NCBI RefSeq assembly: GCF_003864255.1
Contig: NZ_QWEZ01000002.1
Coordinates: 682,001 to 746,000, forward strand
DNA: 64,000 bases
Source: Aestuariirhabdus litorea
Lineage (GTDB): Bacteria > Pseudomonadota > Gammaproteobacteria > Pseudomonadales > Aestuariirhabdaceae
Direction of reading: 5' to 3'
Notes under the pieces: model-generated
Told to the model about the DNA's origin: nothing
The model's database searches: none
Seen by the model: the letters and a program-made list of their open reading frames with translations, nothing else
Program-made: the position numbers and the translations under genes
Shown here: piece by piece, positions 52,154 through 61,133 of the stretch
How the letters are laid out: every line of letters begins with the position of its first letter
Numbering within the stretch: position 1 is the first letter of the stretch

Positions 52154-52741
52154 ATGACAGAGGGCAGTGAGTTTCTGACCCGCATCCGCAAGCTGAAGTG
52201 GATCAACCGCTGGGGGCTGTCGAAGAACCTGGTGGCGGAAAACGTGATGGAGCACAGCTGGGAGGTGGCGGTGATCGCGCACCTGCTGGGGCTGCTGGCG
52301 CGCCGCAACGGCGAGCGGGTGGACCCGGCACAGCTGGCGCTGGCGGGCCTCTACCATGACGCCACCGAGTCCCTCACCGGCGATCTCCCCACCCCGGTCA
52401 AGTACCACTCTCCGCAGCTGCAGCAGGCCTACAAGGCGCTCGAACACGAGGCGGTGGAGATGCTGTCGGCGGATCTGGCGCCGGACCTGGGGGCCGAGAT
52501 ACGTGCGCTGTTGTCGGGGGAGCATCTCAACGAGAAGGAGGCGCAGCTGCTCAAGGCGGCGGATATGGTCGCCGCCTACCTCAAGGCGGAGGAGGAGCGC
52601 GACGCGGGGAATAATAGCTATGAACGGCCGCTGGGCTACCTGCGCGAGCGCATGGAAAAACTCAGCTGCCCCGAGGTGGAGCAGCTGTTTGCGGAGTTCA
52701 TCAATATAGAGACCCGCTCCCGGGGACCCATCCGGGAGTGA
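52154..52741 (+). CDS. yfbR: YfbR-like 5'-deoxynucleotidase (HD domain)
   Basis: A 195-residue HD-domain protein. INRWGLSKNLVAENVMEHSWEV, then HLLGLL, GLYHDATESLTGDLPTPVKY and ADMVAAYLKAEEE match E. coli YfbR throughout. The metal-binding set is His in EHSW, HD in YHDA and the late Asp in AADM. It removes phosphate from deoxynucleoside 5'-monophosphates. Convergent with the queCED operon by 4 bp. Confidence 0.9.
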   Translation: MTEGSEFLTRIRKLKWINRWGLSKNLVAENVMEHSWEVAVIAHLLGLLARRNGERVDPAQLALAGLYHDATESLTGDLPTPVKYHSPQLQQAYKALEHEAVEMLSADLAPDLGAEIRALLSGEHLNEKEAQLLKAADMVAAYLKAEEERDAGNNSYERPLGYLRERMEKLSCPEVEQLFAEFINIETRSRGPIRE

Positions 52742-52744
52742 TTC

Positions 52745-53101
52745 TTAGTCACCTCTATAGACGCAGCCGCAGGTGCAGGTTTCTTTTACCTCGACCCGGC
52801 TGAGTAGCTCGAGCCCGGGCTTGAGTTGTTGCCAGATCCAGCGCGCCAGCACCTCGCTGGTGGGGTTGTCCAGCCCCTCGATCTCATTCAGGTAGTGGTG
52901 ATCGAGGCGCTCGTAGATCGGCTTAAAAGCGGCTTTGAGGTCGGCGAAGTCGAGGATCCAGCCGGTGTGGGAATCTACCTCGCCGCTGACCACGATGCGC
53001 ACCTGGAAGGAGTGGCCATGCAGGCGTCCACATTTGTGCCCGTCGGGAACGTTGGGTAACCGGTGAGCCGCTTCAAAAGTGAAATCTTTATATATTTCCA
53101 T
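52745..53101 (-). CDS. queD: 6-carboxy-tetrahydropterin synthase
   Basis: A 118-residue QueD/PTPS-family enzyme: [24 protein letters not shown] holds the zinc histidines and catalytic Cys in two runs, and FADLKAAF and LDHHYLNE follow. It converts 7,8-dihydroneopterin triphosphate to 6-carboxy-tetrahydropterin in queuosine/7-deazaguanine synthesis. Last gene of queC-queE-queD; its ATG overlaps the queE stop. Confidence 0.93.
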   Translation of the reverse strand: MEIYKDFTFEAAHRLPNVPDGHKCGRLHGHSFQVRIVVSGEVDSHTGWILDFADLKAAFKPIYERLDHHYLNEIEGLDNPTSEVLARWIWQQLKPGLELLSRVEVKETCTCGCVYRGD

Positions 53102-53757
53102 TATTCAATGCCTATCATTTTGTGGGTCTGCAGGCTAAGGCGCCACTGGGGATGCTGCAGGCAGTAGTCGATGGTTGAGCGCAGGGCAGTCTCGTCACCG
53201 GGCTGCCCTGCGAGCCCTGCAACAGATGCCATTGGTTGCAGATAAAAATGACTGAATTTCATTTTATCGAAGCGCCCGGGCAGGGCCTGCGGCTGTGGGT
53301 AGACCAGTTTCAGCTCGTCCCCCTCGGTGACCACCAGCTCGGTGTTGCCCTTGGGGCTGACGCAGACCCAGTCGATCCCCTGCGGCAGCGGGCGGGTACC
53401 GTTGGTCTCGATGGCCACCTCAAAGCCCTGGGTATGGAGGGCGTCGACCAGGGCTGGGTCGAGCTGCAGGGCCGGCTCGCCACCGGTAAGGATCACGTAG
53501 GGGATGCCTGGCCCGTTGAGGGTTGGCCAGAGCGACCTGAGGTGGCGGGCGAGCTGGTCGGCGTCGCGAAACTTGCCGCCGTTCTGGCCGTCGCTGCCAA
53601 CAAAGGCGGTATCGCAAAAGTCACAAACGGCGCCAGCGCGGTCGCGTTCGCGCCCCGACCAGAGGTTGCAGCCGCTGAAGCGACAGAATACCGCGGGTCG
53701 ACCGCTGTGGGCACCCTCACCCTGTAGTGAGTAGAAAGCCTCCTTGATGCTGTACAT
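53101..53757 (-). CDS. queE: 7-carboxy-7-deazaguanine synthase
   Basis: A 218-residue radical-SAM enzyme. [17 protein letters not shown] leads to the cluster site C-x14-C-x2-C (CNLWSG...AVCDFC), the variant usual in gammaproteobacterial QueE. It forms the 7-deazaguanine core from QueD product. Middle gene of the operon, 12 bp after queC. Confidence 0.93.
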   Translation of the reverse strand: MYSIKEAFYSLQGEGAHSGRPAVFCRFSGCNLWSGRERDRAGAVCDFCDTAFVGSDGQNGGKFRDADQLARHLRSLWPTLNGPGIPYVILTGGEPALQLDPALVDALHTQGFEVAIETNGTRPLPQGIDWVCVSPKGNTELVVTEGDELKLVYPQPQALPGRFDKMKFSHFYLQPMASVAGLAGQPGDETALRSTIDYCLQHPQWRLSLQTHKMIGIE

Positions 53758-53769
53758 GGAGACTCCCGC

Positions 53770-54429
53770 CTACTCGTAGGGTAAAGGGTCGGTGGCCTGG
53801 TTGAGGCTGAAGGCCTCCAGGCGCTCGCAGCAGGAGCCGCACTTGCCGCAGGCTTTTTCGCGGCCGTTGTAGCAGGTCCAGGTGTCGGCGTAGTCAAGGC
53901 CGCGGGCCAGCCCCCAGCGCAGGATCTCGATCTTGTCCTGCTCGAGGAAAGGGCTGACGATCTCCACCGGCTCGAAGTTGGCGATGCGGGTGACGCTGTT
54001 CATGGCCTCGACAAACTCGGGGCGGCAGTCGGGGTAGATGGTGTGATCGCCGGAATGGGCGCCGTAAAATACCCGGTCGGCGCCAATCGAGACCGCATAG
54101 CCCACCGCCAGCGACAGCAGAATCATGTTGCGGTTGGGCACCACGGTGCTCTTCATATTTTCGGCGGTGTAGTGCCCCTCGGCCACCTCGATCTCGCTGG
54201 AGGTAAGGGAGGAACCCTGCAGCAGGGCGTTGATGGACGTAATATCCGAAACAAGGTGGGGTACCCCCAGGCGTGAGCAGACCCGGCGGGCATAGTCGAG
54301 CTCGCGCTGGTGGCGCTGGCCGTAGTTAAAGCTGAGGGCGTGCACCTCGAGCCCCTCTTCGATGGCCCGGTGCAGCACGGTAAAGGAGTCCATTCCCCCG
54401 GAATAGATAACAACCACTTTTTTGTTCAT
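53770..54429 (-). CDS. queC: 7-cyano-7-deazaguanine synthase
   Basis: A 219-residue PP-loop ATPase ([12 protein letters not shown]; Met replaces the common Gln) with a C-terminal zinc site [18 protein letters not shown]. It makes preQ0, the common queuosine and archaeosine precursor, from CDG and ammonia. The start at 54429 fits the family; the longer open frame upstream reads as non-coding. First gene of the que operon. Confidence 0.93.
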   Translation of the reverse strand: MNKKVVVIYSGGMDSFTVLHRAIEEGLEVHALSFNYGQRHQRELDYARRVCSRLGVPHLVSDITSINALLQGSSLTSSEIEVAEGHYTAENMKSTVVPNRNMILLSLAVGYAVSIGADRVFYGAHSGDHTIYPDCRPEFVEAMNSVTRIANFEPVEIVSPFLEQDKIEILRWGLARGLDYADTWTCYNGREKACGKCGSCCERLEAFSLNQATDPLPYE

Positions 54430-54661
54430 GAGGGACCTGCTGGATAGTGCATGGCGCTCGCGCGGGTATGGCGTTCGGTGAGGCGAGCAAAAGTGGCCAC
54501 ATTTTATCCGATCAGCCCCTGAAAATCGATGCGGGCAGAGGCTCCGGCGGTTGCGGCTTGTACGCATCGCCCGAGGCGGCCCTACGGGTGCTGGGCAAGC
54601 GGGGCGAACTATGGTGCACTTAGCTCACTCACAGCGGTGAGCGACAGCAGGAGGAGCGGGT

Positions 54662-56122
54662 GTGAAGGGAATGGGTGGTCTGTGGGCGAATCTCAAGACA
54701 GGGGGGCGGCTGTTGTTTCTGCGCCCCCTGCAGGCGGCGCAGCTGGCGGTCTCTTTCGACCAGCTGCTGGCGCTGGTGTTGATCGACCTGGGATTGCAGA
54801 TTACCGGCGACTGGCTGCAGGCCCCTGCAACGGCCCAGTTCAACCCCTGGTCGCTGCTCTACAGCTGCGCGGGCTGGACCCTGGTGGGGCTGGCGGCCTG
54901 GCTGGTGAGCCGTTTTCTGCGGCGGCGCGAGCTGTTGCTGCCCCTCTTGGTCGGGCTCTACTCGCTGTTGCCCCTGCTGCACCTGATCCAGTGGCTGGGG
55001 GTAGCGGTTGAGAGCGCCTCCCTGGCCATTGAAGGGTTGGCCCCGGCGCTGGCTGCACTGGTGCTGCTGGGGCTGGCCGTTGGCCTGCAGCGACTGCTGA
55101 GATGGAAGGGGGTTGCCCCCCTGCGGGCCTCCTTCTCGGCCCTGCTGCTGTTGCTGCTGTGGTTACCCCTGACCGCTACCTACGCCCCCTACGCGGGGTT
55201 TTGGCTGGCACCCTATGAGGTGGGTGAAGAGGCCATCGTGCCGGCGACGGCCCCCTATGCCCCCCTGGATGCCGAAACCCTGCTCATGGCCCAGCACCAG
55301 CAGCTCACTAAGGCCCTTAACGGGCTGGAACCGCAGCGCCCGGGGGTAACCGACCTCTACTTTATGGCCTATGCACCCTTTGCCAGCGAGACGGTGTTTC
55401 TCAGCGAGGTGCAGATCATCCGCCGCCTGCTGGAGCAGCGGTTCGATGCCCAGGGTCGCGCCCTGACGTTGGTGAACCACAGTGACACCTTTTTGCAGCA
55501 GCCACTGGCCACCGCCGCTAACTTGCGGTTGGCGCTGCAGGGGCTGGGACAGCTGATGGACCCTGAGGAGGATGTTCTGGTGCTCTACCTGACCTCCCAC
55601 GGTTCACCGGATCATCGGTTAGCCGCCGAGTTTGGCGAGCTGCCGCTGACGGAGCTGACGCCCGGCTATCTGGCGCGCCTGCTGGAGCAGACGGGTATCC
55701 GCTGGCAGGTGGTGCTGGTCTCCGCCTGCTATGGCGGCGGCTATCTGCCCTACCTGGAGGGGGAGAGTCGCTTTGTGGCGGCGGCAGCGGCGGCGGACCG
55801 CACCTCCTTCGGTTGCGGTAACGACCATGACATGACCTATTTCGGTAACGCTCTTTTCCGTGAGCAGCTCAGCCAGGAGTTTTCGCTCATCAAGGCCATG
55901 CGGCAGGCCCAGCGCTCGATCCTGGAGCGCGAGCGGCAGGAGAGCTTGCCCCCGTCCCTGCCGGAGTTCCGGGTGGGGGAGGCGATGGCGATCAAATGGC
56001 AGCAGTTGAGCGAGCGACTGGCGGGCGTTGCGTGCTCCCGCACAGATAAGCCCCTGGTGGAGGCGGATGATCCGCAGCGGGCGCAGGAATATTGCAAGAG
56101 AGCGGCCGCCGCCTCCCCCTGA
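54662..56122 (+). CDS. Membrane-anchored caspase-like peptidase (C13 family)
   Basis: A 486-residue protein starting at GTG 54662 (AGGAGG before it). About six membrane helices occupy residues 15-190. The C-terminal domain has the legumain/C13 dyad: His in YLTSHGSPDH and Cys in VLVSACYGGGYLPYL. Family peptidases cut after Asp or Asn; some bacterial members act as membrane-associated processing enzymes. Target unknown. It is a single gene with a long upstream gap to queC. Confidence 0.82.
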   Translation: MKGMGGLWANLKTGGRLLFLRPLQAAQLAVSFDQLLALVLIDLGLQITGDWLQAPATAQFNPWSLLYSCAGWTLVGLAAWLVSRFLRRRELLLPLLVGLYSLLPLLHLIQWLGVAVESASLAIEGLAPALAALVLLGLAVGLQRLLRWKGVAPLRASFSALLLLLLWLPLTATYAPYAGFWLAPYEVGEEAIVPATAPYAPLDAETLLMAQHQQLTKALNGLEPQRPGVTDLYFMAYAPFASETVFLSEVQIIRRLLEQRFDAQGRALTLVNHSDTFLQQPLATAANLRLALQGLGQLMDPEEDVLVLYLTSHGSPDHRLAAEFGELPLTELTPGYLARLLEQTGIRWQVVLVSACYGGGYLPYLEGESRFVAAAAAADRTSFGCGNDHDMTYFGNALFREQLSQEFSLIKAMRQAQRSILERERQESLPPSLPEFRVGEAMAIKWQQLSERLAGVACSRTDKPLVEADDPQRAQEYCKRAAAASP

Positions 56123-56130
56123 TGTGCCCG

Positions 56131-56721
56131 CTAGCGGGGCAGGCTCAGTTCGATCTCTTCGATGCTGGGGGCGCAGTCGGGCAGCAGCGGCTCCCGGGTG
56201 CTGGCCCCCTTCCAGTAGGGTACGGCCTCCAGCTGGGCGGGATCGAGCCCGTGCTGGCGCAGGCGGTTGACCAGGTAGTTGAACAGCTCATAGGCGATGG
56301 GCACCTGCCCCAGGCAGCTCAGGCAACCCAGTACCCGACTGATACGCAGCTGGTTGTGGCTGGCCGGGCAGCACCAGAGCGGCTCCTGCTCCCCGGCCAG
56401 TTCGTTGGGGCTGAAGTGCAGCTGTCGGCGGACTATTCCCCAGAAATGGGCGATGCAGTCGAGGGAGGTCAAGAGTTCACTTTCGGCGTTGGGGTGGGCC
56501 ATAAAGCGACGGGCCAGTGCCGGGGTCAGCAGGGGCGATTGCTGGTTGGCACCGCTGGCCTCGGGCAGGGGAAATAACCACTGCACATAGTCGTGGGTTC
56601 CCTCCAGCCAGCTGAAACGCTGGCTACGGATATGGGCCAGAGTACGACCGCGGTTATCTTCGCCACCGTGCAGGTAAAACTGCAGCCATTGCAGTTGCAT
56701 GGGATTCAGGCGTGAGTCCAT
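56131..56721 (-). CDS. OGFr-domain protein
   Basis: A 196-residue protein similar to the conserved N-terminal region of opioid growth factor receptors: LQWLQFYLHGGEDNRGRTLAHI (in two parts), then LEGTHDYVQWLFPLPEASG, the family hallmark, and HFWGIVRRQLHF. Bacterial members are uncharacterised. ATG 56721 has GAGG upstream; GTG 56742 is possible. Convergent with the C13 peptidase gene by 8 bp. Confidence 0.75.
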   Translation of the reverse strand: MDSRLNPMQLQWLQFYLHGGEDNRGRTLAHIRSQRFSWLEGTHDYVQWLFPLPEASGANQQSPLLTPALARRFMAHPNAESELLTSLDCIAHFWGIVRRQLHFSPNELAGEQEPLWCCPASHNQLRISRVLGCLSCLGQVPIAYELFNYLVNRLRQHGLDPAQLEAVPYWKGASTREPLLPDCAPSIEEIELSLPR

Positions 56722-56855
56722 GGGAAAAACCTCGTACAACACTCAACATTGAGTGTAGACCCTTTGTATTTTCATGGCAGCCCCCCCCTCTGCTGGGCAG
56801 GGAGGGTTCCCGGTAGTATGCTAACCGGTTGACGCGAAATTAACTCGAGAACCCC

Positions 56856-57203
56856 GTGAAACACCCGCCCAGCAAACAGGACGTACGCCAGCAGTTGCAG
56901 AAGGAGATGGAGGAGTTCCTCTCCGGTGGCGGGGAGGTGCGCCAGATCCCCCGCGGCCAGTCAGCGATTGCGCCGGGGGAGTTGCCACCGGGACTGGGGC
57001 GCAAGATCGCGCCCGGCCCTCCGGCTCCCAAGCGGGAGTCGCTGCTGCACGTCACCCAGGCGATCGATGAGCGCCGCCGCCAGCGACAGCAGCACCGCAC
57101 CCCTAAAATGCCCCGCAAAGCCGACCGCAGCCCCCGCAAAGTGCCTGTGTATGATGACTTTGGCGAGGTGGTGCGTTGGGAGTGGCGTTCCCCCAAATCC
57201 TGA
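56856..57203 (+). CDS. Small basic protein, possibly SutA-like
   Basis: A 115-residue, Pro/Arg/Gln-rich, probably disordered protein. Its opening (KQDVRQQLQKEMEEFLSGG then GEVRQIPRG) resembles the conserved helix of SutA-type RNA polymerase-binding proteins (M-E-E-F-L-S-R-G-G-K-V). The rest shows no domain; DDFGEVVRWEW closes it. GTG start. A transcriptional role is a guess. Confidence 0.5.
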   Translation: MKHPPSKQDVRQQLQKEMEEFLSGGGEVRQIPRGQSAIAPGELPPGLGRKIAPGPPAPKRESLLHVTQAIDERRRQRQQHRTPKMPRKADRSPRKVPVYDDFGEVVRWEWRSPKS

Positions 57204-57220
57204 GCATGGCCTGGTGGGTT

Positions 57221-57236
57221 TGTGATTTTAGTCACA
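57221..57236. promoter_or_regulatory. CRP/Vfr-type site TGTGATTTTAGTCACA
   Basis: Exact match to TGTGA-N6-TCACA, about 116 bp before the cupredoxin start at 57352. It could activate or repress the cupredoxin-cyclase operon in response to cAMP. The cAMP-producing protein at 48854 is in the same window, but a link is unproven. Confidence 0.65.
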
Positions 57237-57351
57237 GTTCTCATGCTGTTGCCAATGGGTGCTATATTGGACCGAGCGACTGCAATATGGTTACGCCTGC
57301 GAAATTGACAACAGCCTCGTCCTGCGCGGACGAAGGAACAAGGAGAGCAAC

Positions 57352-57825
57352 GTGAACGCAATGGTTAAAACAGGATTGTCGGTACTGCTGCTGGGACTGT
57401 CGGCGCTAGCCGGAGCGGCTGATTACATCACCAACGCCTCGGAGATTGTCGGCAAGACCAATTGGGAGACGATGGAAACGGTCCGGGTCACCATCGGTGA
57501 GCAGGGAGACAAGCTATTCTACAAACCCAGCGATCTGCGTTTTAAAGCCGGCCAGCCCTACAAACTGGAACTGGTCAACAAGGGTAAGAAGAAGCATTAC
57601 TTCACCGCCGAATCTTTCTTTCGCAATATTGCTACCCGCAAGGTACAGTCGGATAAGGATGGTGAGATCAAGGCACCCTACTTTCTGGCGCTGGAAGTGA
57701 TGCCCAAGGGTGGCAAGCTGGATCTCTATTTTGTGCCGGTAACCCCGGGAGAGTACCAGGTGATCTGTACCATTGATGACCATGTCGACCGGGGGATGCA
57801 CGGCACTCTGACCATTGAGCCTTAG
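57352..57825 (+). CDS. Periplasmic cupredoxin-like copper protein
   Basis: A 157-residue exported protein (signal GLSVLLLGLSALAGA). Copper ligands are visible: a mid-chain His in KKKHYF and a late CTIDDHVDRGMH carrying Cys, His and Met. That is a type-1 copper set. The length and DDH loop resemble small plastocyanin/azurin-like domains. GTG 57352 follows AAGGAGAG. It is 60 bp from the start of a haem-sensor cyclase gene and likely forms an operon with it. Confidence 0.78.
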   Translation: MNAMVKTGLSVLLLGLSALAGAADYITNASEIVGKTNWETMETVRVTIGEQGDKLFYKPSDLRFKAGQPYKLELVNKGKKKHYFTAESFFRNIATRKVQSDKDGEIKAPYFLALEVMPKGGKLDLYFVPVTPGEYQVICTIDDHVDRGMHGTLTIEP

Positions 57826-57885
57826 GGGCAAACTTTCGTGCTGTATATAGGCCCGGGAGAGCGCCTCGATGCTGGAGGTGATGGG

Positions 57886-59571
57886 GTGATATTCAGAAAA
57901 ATCGGCCACCGGATTATCGTGGTGGTGGGGGCCGTCGTCATTGCCGGTCTGGTGGCAATGGCCCTGTTTTATGCAGAGAAACAGCGCGAGAGCATCATTG
58001 CCCAGAATGAAGAGGCGGCGAACAAAATGACCGGCAGCCTGATCAGGGTGCTGGAAACGGTGATGTTGGCGGGTTATGCCGATATCGCCCAGGCGTTCGC
58101 CAACAGTCTCAGGTCCATACCCGAGGTGCATGAGTTCCGTATCATGCGCACCAATGGGCTGGAAGCCTTCCGCGATAACACCACCATCAGTGCCGTTAAC
58201 CTCTACCGGGGCGAAGAGGATTTCTTTCCCCGTGATGAGGAGATCGAGGTGCCGATCTACGCTGCCGATAACCCGCGGTTGAGAGAGGTGCTACAAAAAG
58301 GGGAGATGGTTCGCTATTACGATGTGGCTGCCAGCGGAGAGCGTTTCCTGACCTACCTGGTGCCCATCGAAAATAAAAACCAGTGTCACAAGTGCCACGG
58401 TGACAGCCAGCAGTATCGAGGCGTCATCAAGCTGACCTCCACCCTGGCGCGGGTGGATGCGGATATCACCAAGGCCTGGCAACAGTCGATGGCGGTACTG
58501 GCTATCGTGGTGACTTTCATCCTGCTGGTGACCTGGTGGCTGGTGCGCCGCTCCATTGTGCAGCCGATTCACCGTGTGACCGAGGCGATGGAGGCGGTTT
58601 CCCGAGGGGATATGAGCCAGAAGGTGCCGGTGTTGGGCAAAGATGAACTGGGCTCCATGGCGAAAAGCTTCAACCGCATGTCCAGCGAGTTGCAGTCCAC
58701 CTACCTGGGTTTACACCATGAGCAGAACAAGCTCACCACCATCATTCTCAGCGCCCAGGAGGGGATCGTGGTCACCAACGCCCTCGGCGAGGTGGTATTG
58801 GTGAACCCGGCTGCGGAATACCTGTTGCAGAAAAGCCATGCCCAGATTGTGGAGGAGGGCTTTATGCAGGTGTTCGACAACGAGGCGCTGATGGCCTCCT
58901 GGCTGAAACTGTCGGAGCAGACCCTGGAGCCGATCATTTATGAGTACAAGGGAAGACTGCTCAGCACCTCCATCGCGACCATTCGTAATCCAGAGGGGCA
59001 GGTGGTCGGCTCCTCCGCCATGCTGCGGGATATCACCAACCAGAAAAAGTTGGAGGAGGAGTTGCGGGCCCTGTCGAACACCGACGGTTTGACCAAGCTG
59101 TTCAACCGCCGCTTCCTCGATGAGACCCTCAAGGCGGAGCTGGAGCGCTCCTACCGCTATGGAACCGAACTCGGCATCCTTATGTTTGACGTTGACCACT
59201 TCAAGAAATTCAACGATGAACATGGCCATGACCAGGGTGACCGTGTACTGCAGGTGATTGCGAGGGAGATGCGCCGGGTCAGTCGCAGCCTCGACTTCCC
59301 CTGCCGCTATGGCGGTGAGGAGTTCCTCATTATTCTGCCCAATACCTCAATGGAGGGGGCGATGGTCCTGGCCGAACGCCTGCGCGCGGATATTGCGGCG
59401 ACGGTGGTGGACGGGTTGCAGGTCACCATCAGTATTGGCGTCTCCAGTGCACGCGACCACAAGCCGGTCGATGCCGCCGCCTTTATTGCCCTGGCCGATG
59501 GAGCGCTCTACGAGGCCAAGCGTGAAGGGCGCAATTGCGTACGCAGCGCCACCGCCCAGGCGGCCCACTAG
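57886..59571 (+). CDS. Haem-sensor (CxxCH) diguanylate cyclase with HAMP and PAS domains
   Basis: A 561-residue membrane protein. GTG 57886 follows GGAGG. The first membrane helix is near 12-30. The periplasmic domain contains one c-type haem site, CHKCH at 167-171, and is similar to DUF3365-like sensor domains. Then come a second membrane helix, HAMP, a PAS-like domain (EQNKLTTIILSAQEGIVVT) and a GGDEF domain with intact GGEEF (from residue 476). It makes c-di-GMP in response to a periplasmic redox or gas signal. Alternative start GTG 57838. Confidence 0.85.
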   Translation: MIFRKIGHRIIVVVGAVVIAGLVAMALFYAEKQRESIIAQNEEAANKMTGSLIRVLETVMLAGYADIAQAFANSLRSIPEVHEFRIMRTNGLEAFRDNTTISAVNLYRGEEDFFPRDEEIEVPIYAADNPRLREVLQKGEMVRYYDVAASGERFLTYLVPIENKNQCHKCHGDSQQYRGVIKLTSTLARVDADITKAWQQSMAVLAIVVTFILLVTWWLVRRSIVQPIHRVTEAMEAVSRGDMSQKVPVLGKDELGSMAKSFNRMSSELQSTYLGLHHEQNKLTTIILSAQEGIVVTNALGEVVLVNPAAEYLLQKSHAQIVEEGFMQVFDNEALMASWLKLSEQTLEPIIYEYKGRLLSTSIATIRNPEGQVVGSSAMLRDITNQKKLEEELRALSNTDGLTKLFNRRFLDETLKAELERSYRYGTELGILMFDVDHFKKFNDEHGHDQGDRVLQVIAREMRRVSRSLDFPCRYGGEEFLIILPNTSMEGAMVLAERLRADIAATVVDGLQVTISIGVSSARDHKPVDAAAFIALADGALYEAKREGRNCVRSATAQAAH

Positions 59572-59619
59572 GGACTCAGTGTCCGCCCCTGCAGGATGGC
59601 TGGGGGCGGGTGCTGGACT

Positions 59620-60075
59620 CTAGCCGAAAAAACGGTGCAGTGAGCGGGAAAGCCATCCCTGGTGCTCATGGCGCATGCGGCGCTCGTAGTCCTGCACCGC
59701 GTCGACGTAATCGCCGTCTTCGTTCTTGATGTGATTGAGGAGCCACTTTTGCAGGGTGGTGAGCAGCTCTTCGGCGACATCCTCGCCCGCTTCGTAGCGT
59801 TTGCAGAAACGATCTACACGGCTGATAAAGAGCTCGTGAACCTTTTTGTGGGGGGCGCAGAAGGAGTAATTCGCCTGCTCCATAAGCGCCTCTTCAAAGG
59901 CAAAATGGGAGATGGTGTAGTCAACGACCTCGTTGAGGACGTCTCCCACCGCCTCCCGGTTTCCATTTTCATGCGCGTCCTGTAACTGGTTGATGTAACC
60001 GACGATTCGCTTGTGCTGCTCGTCGATGATATCGATGCCTGTCTCCAGTTCGCTGCTCCAAGCCAGCTTCTCCAT
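59620..60075 (-). CDS. Bacteriohemerythrin
   Basis: A 151-residue di-iron protein: DEQHKRIV, HFAFEEALM, HKKVHELF and HIKNEDGDY supply the five-histidine and carboxylate ligands of hemerythrin. It binds O2 reversibly and may be an oxygen carrier or sensor in the cytoplasm. Convergent with the haem-sensor cyclase gene by 48 bp. Confidence 0.92.
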   Translation of the reverse strand: MEKLAWSSELETGIDIIDEQHKRIVGYINQLQDAHENGNREAVGDVLNEVVDYTISHFAFEEALMEQANYSFCAPHKKVHELFISRVDRFCKRYEAGEDVAEELLTTLQKWLLNHIKNEDGDYVDAVQDYERRMRHEHQGWLSRSLHRFFG

Positions 60076-60336
60076 AGATCACATCCTCCTGTGTGAATTG
60101 TTGGCCTGTCTCCCGCAGGCTCTGCCCTGACCGCCACTACCAAGCATTGCTCACACTATAGGGCCGCTGAGGGCAAGCATGCTTTGATATATGTTAACGT
60201 TTTGGTGCGCACCGCCGCCGCTTGGGGGTGGGTGTGTGAAACTGTGCACCATCACCGGTCTGGCACTTGAAGGCGTGACAGGGGCACTCACCCGCTGCTA
60301 CAGTGAATCGGTCCCCGCCGGAGTATTAATAGCCCT

Positions 60337-60726
60337 ATGAGCGAACAGAGTCCTCCCGAATTTCCCGCCGACCTCAGTCGGGTTATGACGCCGCTCAGCG
60401 CGGATGAGAGTCGTCGATTGACCATTATCTACGCGCTCTATGCGGCCTCTTTCTTTGTGGGTATCACCTTTTTTGCCGGCCTGCTCTTCAATGTGTTGTG
60501 GAAGGCTGAATTCCACAGCGATCTCGCCCGCATCCACGCCCGCTGGCAGTTGCGTAGCGCACTGTTCGCTCTGCTCTGGTTTATTATCGGCGGCATGGCG
60601 ATACTGCTGGTGGTCGGTTGGATATTGATGGGGATAGTGGGCATCTGGTTTATCTACCGCCTGGTGCGGGGGTGGCTCGCGCTGTCGGATCAGCAGCCTC
60701 CCAAACCGGGGTTTGGGTTATCTTGA
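60337..60726 (+). CDS. DUF4870-like small membrane protein
   Basis: A 129-residue protein with a polar N-terminus and three membrane helices (about 30-50, 68-90, 92-110), and WFIYRLVRGW at the end, the usual DUF4870-type pattern. Function unknown. It lies 18 bp before the next small gene. Confidence 0.7.
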   Translation: MSEQSPPEFPADLSRVMTPLSADESRRLTIIYALYAASFFVGITFFAGLLFNVLWKAEFHSDLARIHARWQLRSALFALLWFIIGGMAILLVVGWILMGIVGIWFIYRLVRGWLALSDQQPPKPGFGLS

Positions 60727-60744
60727 GCAATTCTAGGAGTCGCT

Positions 60745-60984
60745 ATGTCATTATCACAAACGCTGTTTGAAGAGATTCGGGTACTGATGCAGTTCAGCCC
60801 GGACAGTCTCCAGGAGGGGATCAAGGTGCACCACGACGCCGCCCCGGAGCTGGTGCAAGCCGCCCAGAGCCTGTACGACAAGGGTTTGATTGACCGCCAC
60901 GACGGCGGCTACCTGACCGACCGAGGGCTGGAAGCCCTGCAGCACGCGCGGGCTCTGACCGGCTTGCTCTCCTCGGCGGATTAG
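60745..60984 (+). CDS. TIGR02647 family protein
   Basis: A 79-residue protein that opens SLSQTLFEEIRVLMQFSP and continues with GIKVHHDAAPELV and LYDKGLIDRHDGGYLTDRG, matching the TIGR02647 family of small probable DNA-binding proteins of gammaproteobacteria. Likely two-gene operon with the DUF4870-like gene. Confidence 0.85.
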   Translation: MSLSQTLFEEIRVLMQFSPDSLQEGIKVHHDAAPELVQAAQSLYDKGLIDRHDGGYLTDRGLEALQHARALTGLLSSAD

Positions 60985-61058
60985 GCGCTACAGACACCTC
61001 CCATCGCGTCGCCCGAAGGGGTTGGTCGCAAGCGCGCTGTAGTTTGGGTGTGTGAATG

Positions 61059-61097
61059 AAAAATGCCCCACAGGTTGAGTCCCGTGGGGCATTTTTT
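61059..61097. terminator. Bidirectional rho-independent terminator
   Basis: AAATGCCCCAC (61061-61071) pairs with GTGGGGCATTT (61084-61094) across a 12-base loop. T-runs flank both strands. It separates the convergent TIGR02647 gene and lysR-type gene. Confidence 0.9.
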
Positions 61098-61133
61098 TGA
61101 CCCTGTTATTTTTTCACGCGGTGTAAGCCTGGG

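Noticed and set aside
59583-59609. Hairpin CCGCCCC / GGGGCGG between the cyclase and hemerythrin genes
   Set aside because: Stem is present but no T-run follows on either strand, so it is not called a terminator.
60182-60195. FNR-like sequence upstream of hemerythrin
   Set aside because: TTGAT-ATAT-GTTAA has two mismatches in one arm; too weak to claim.
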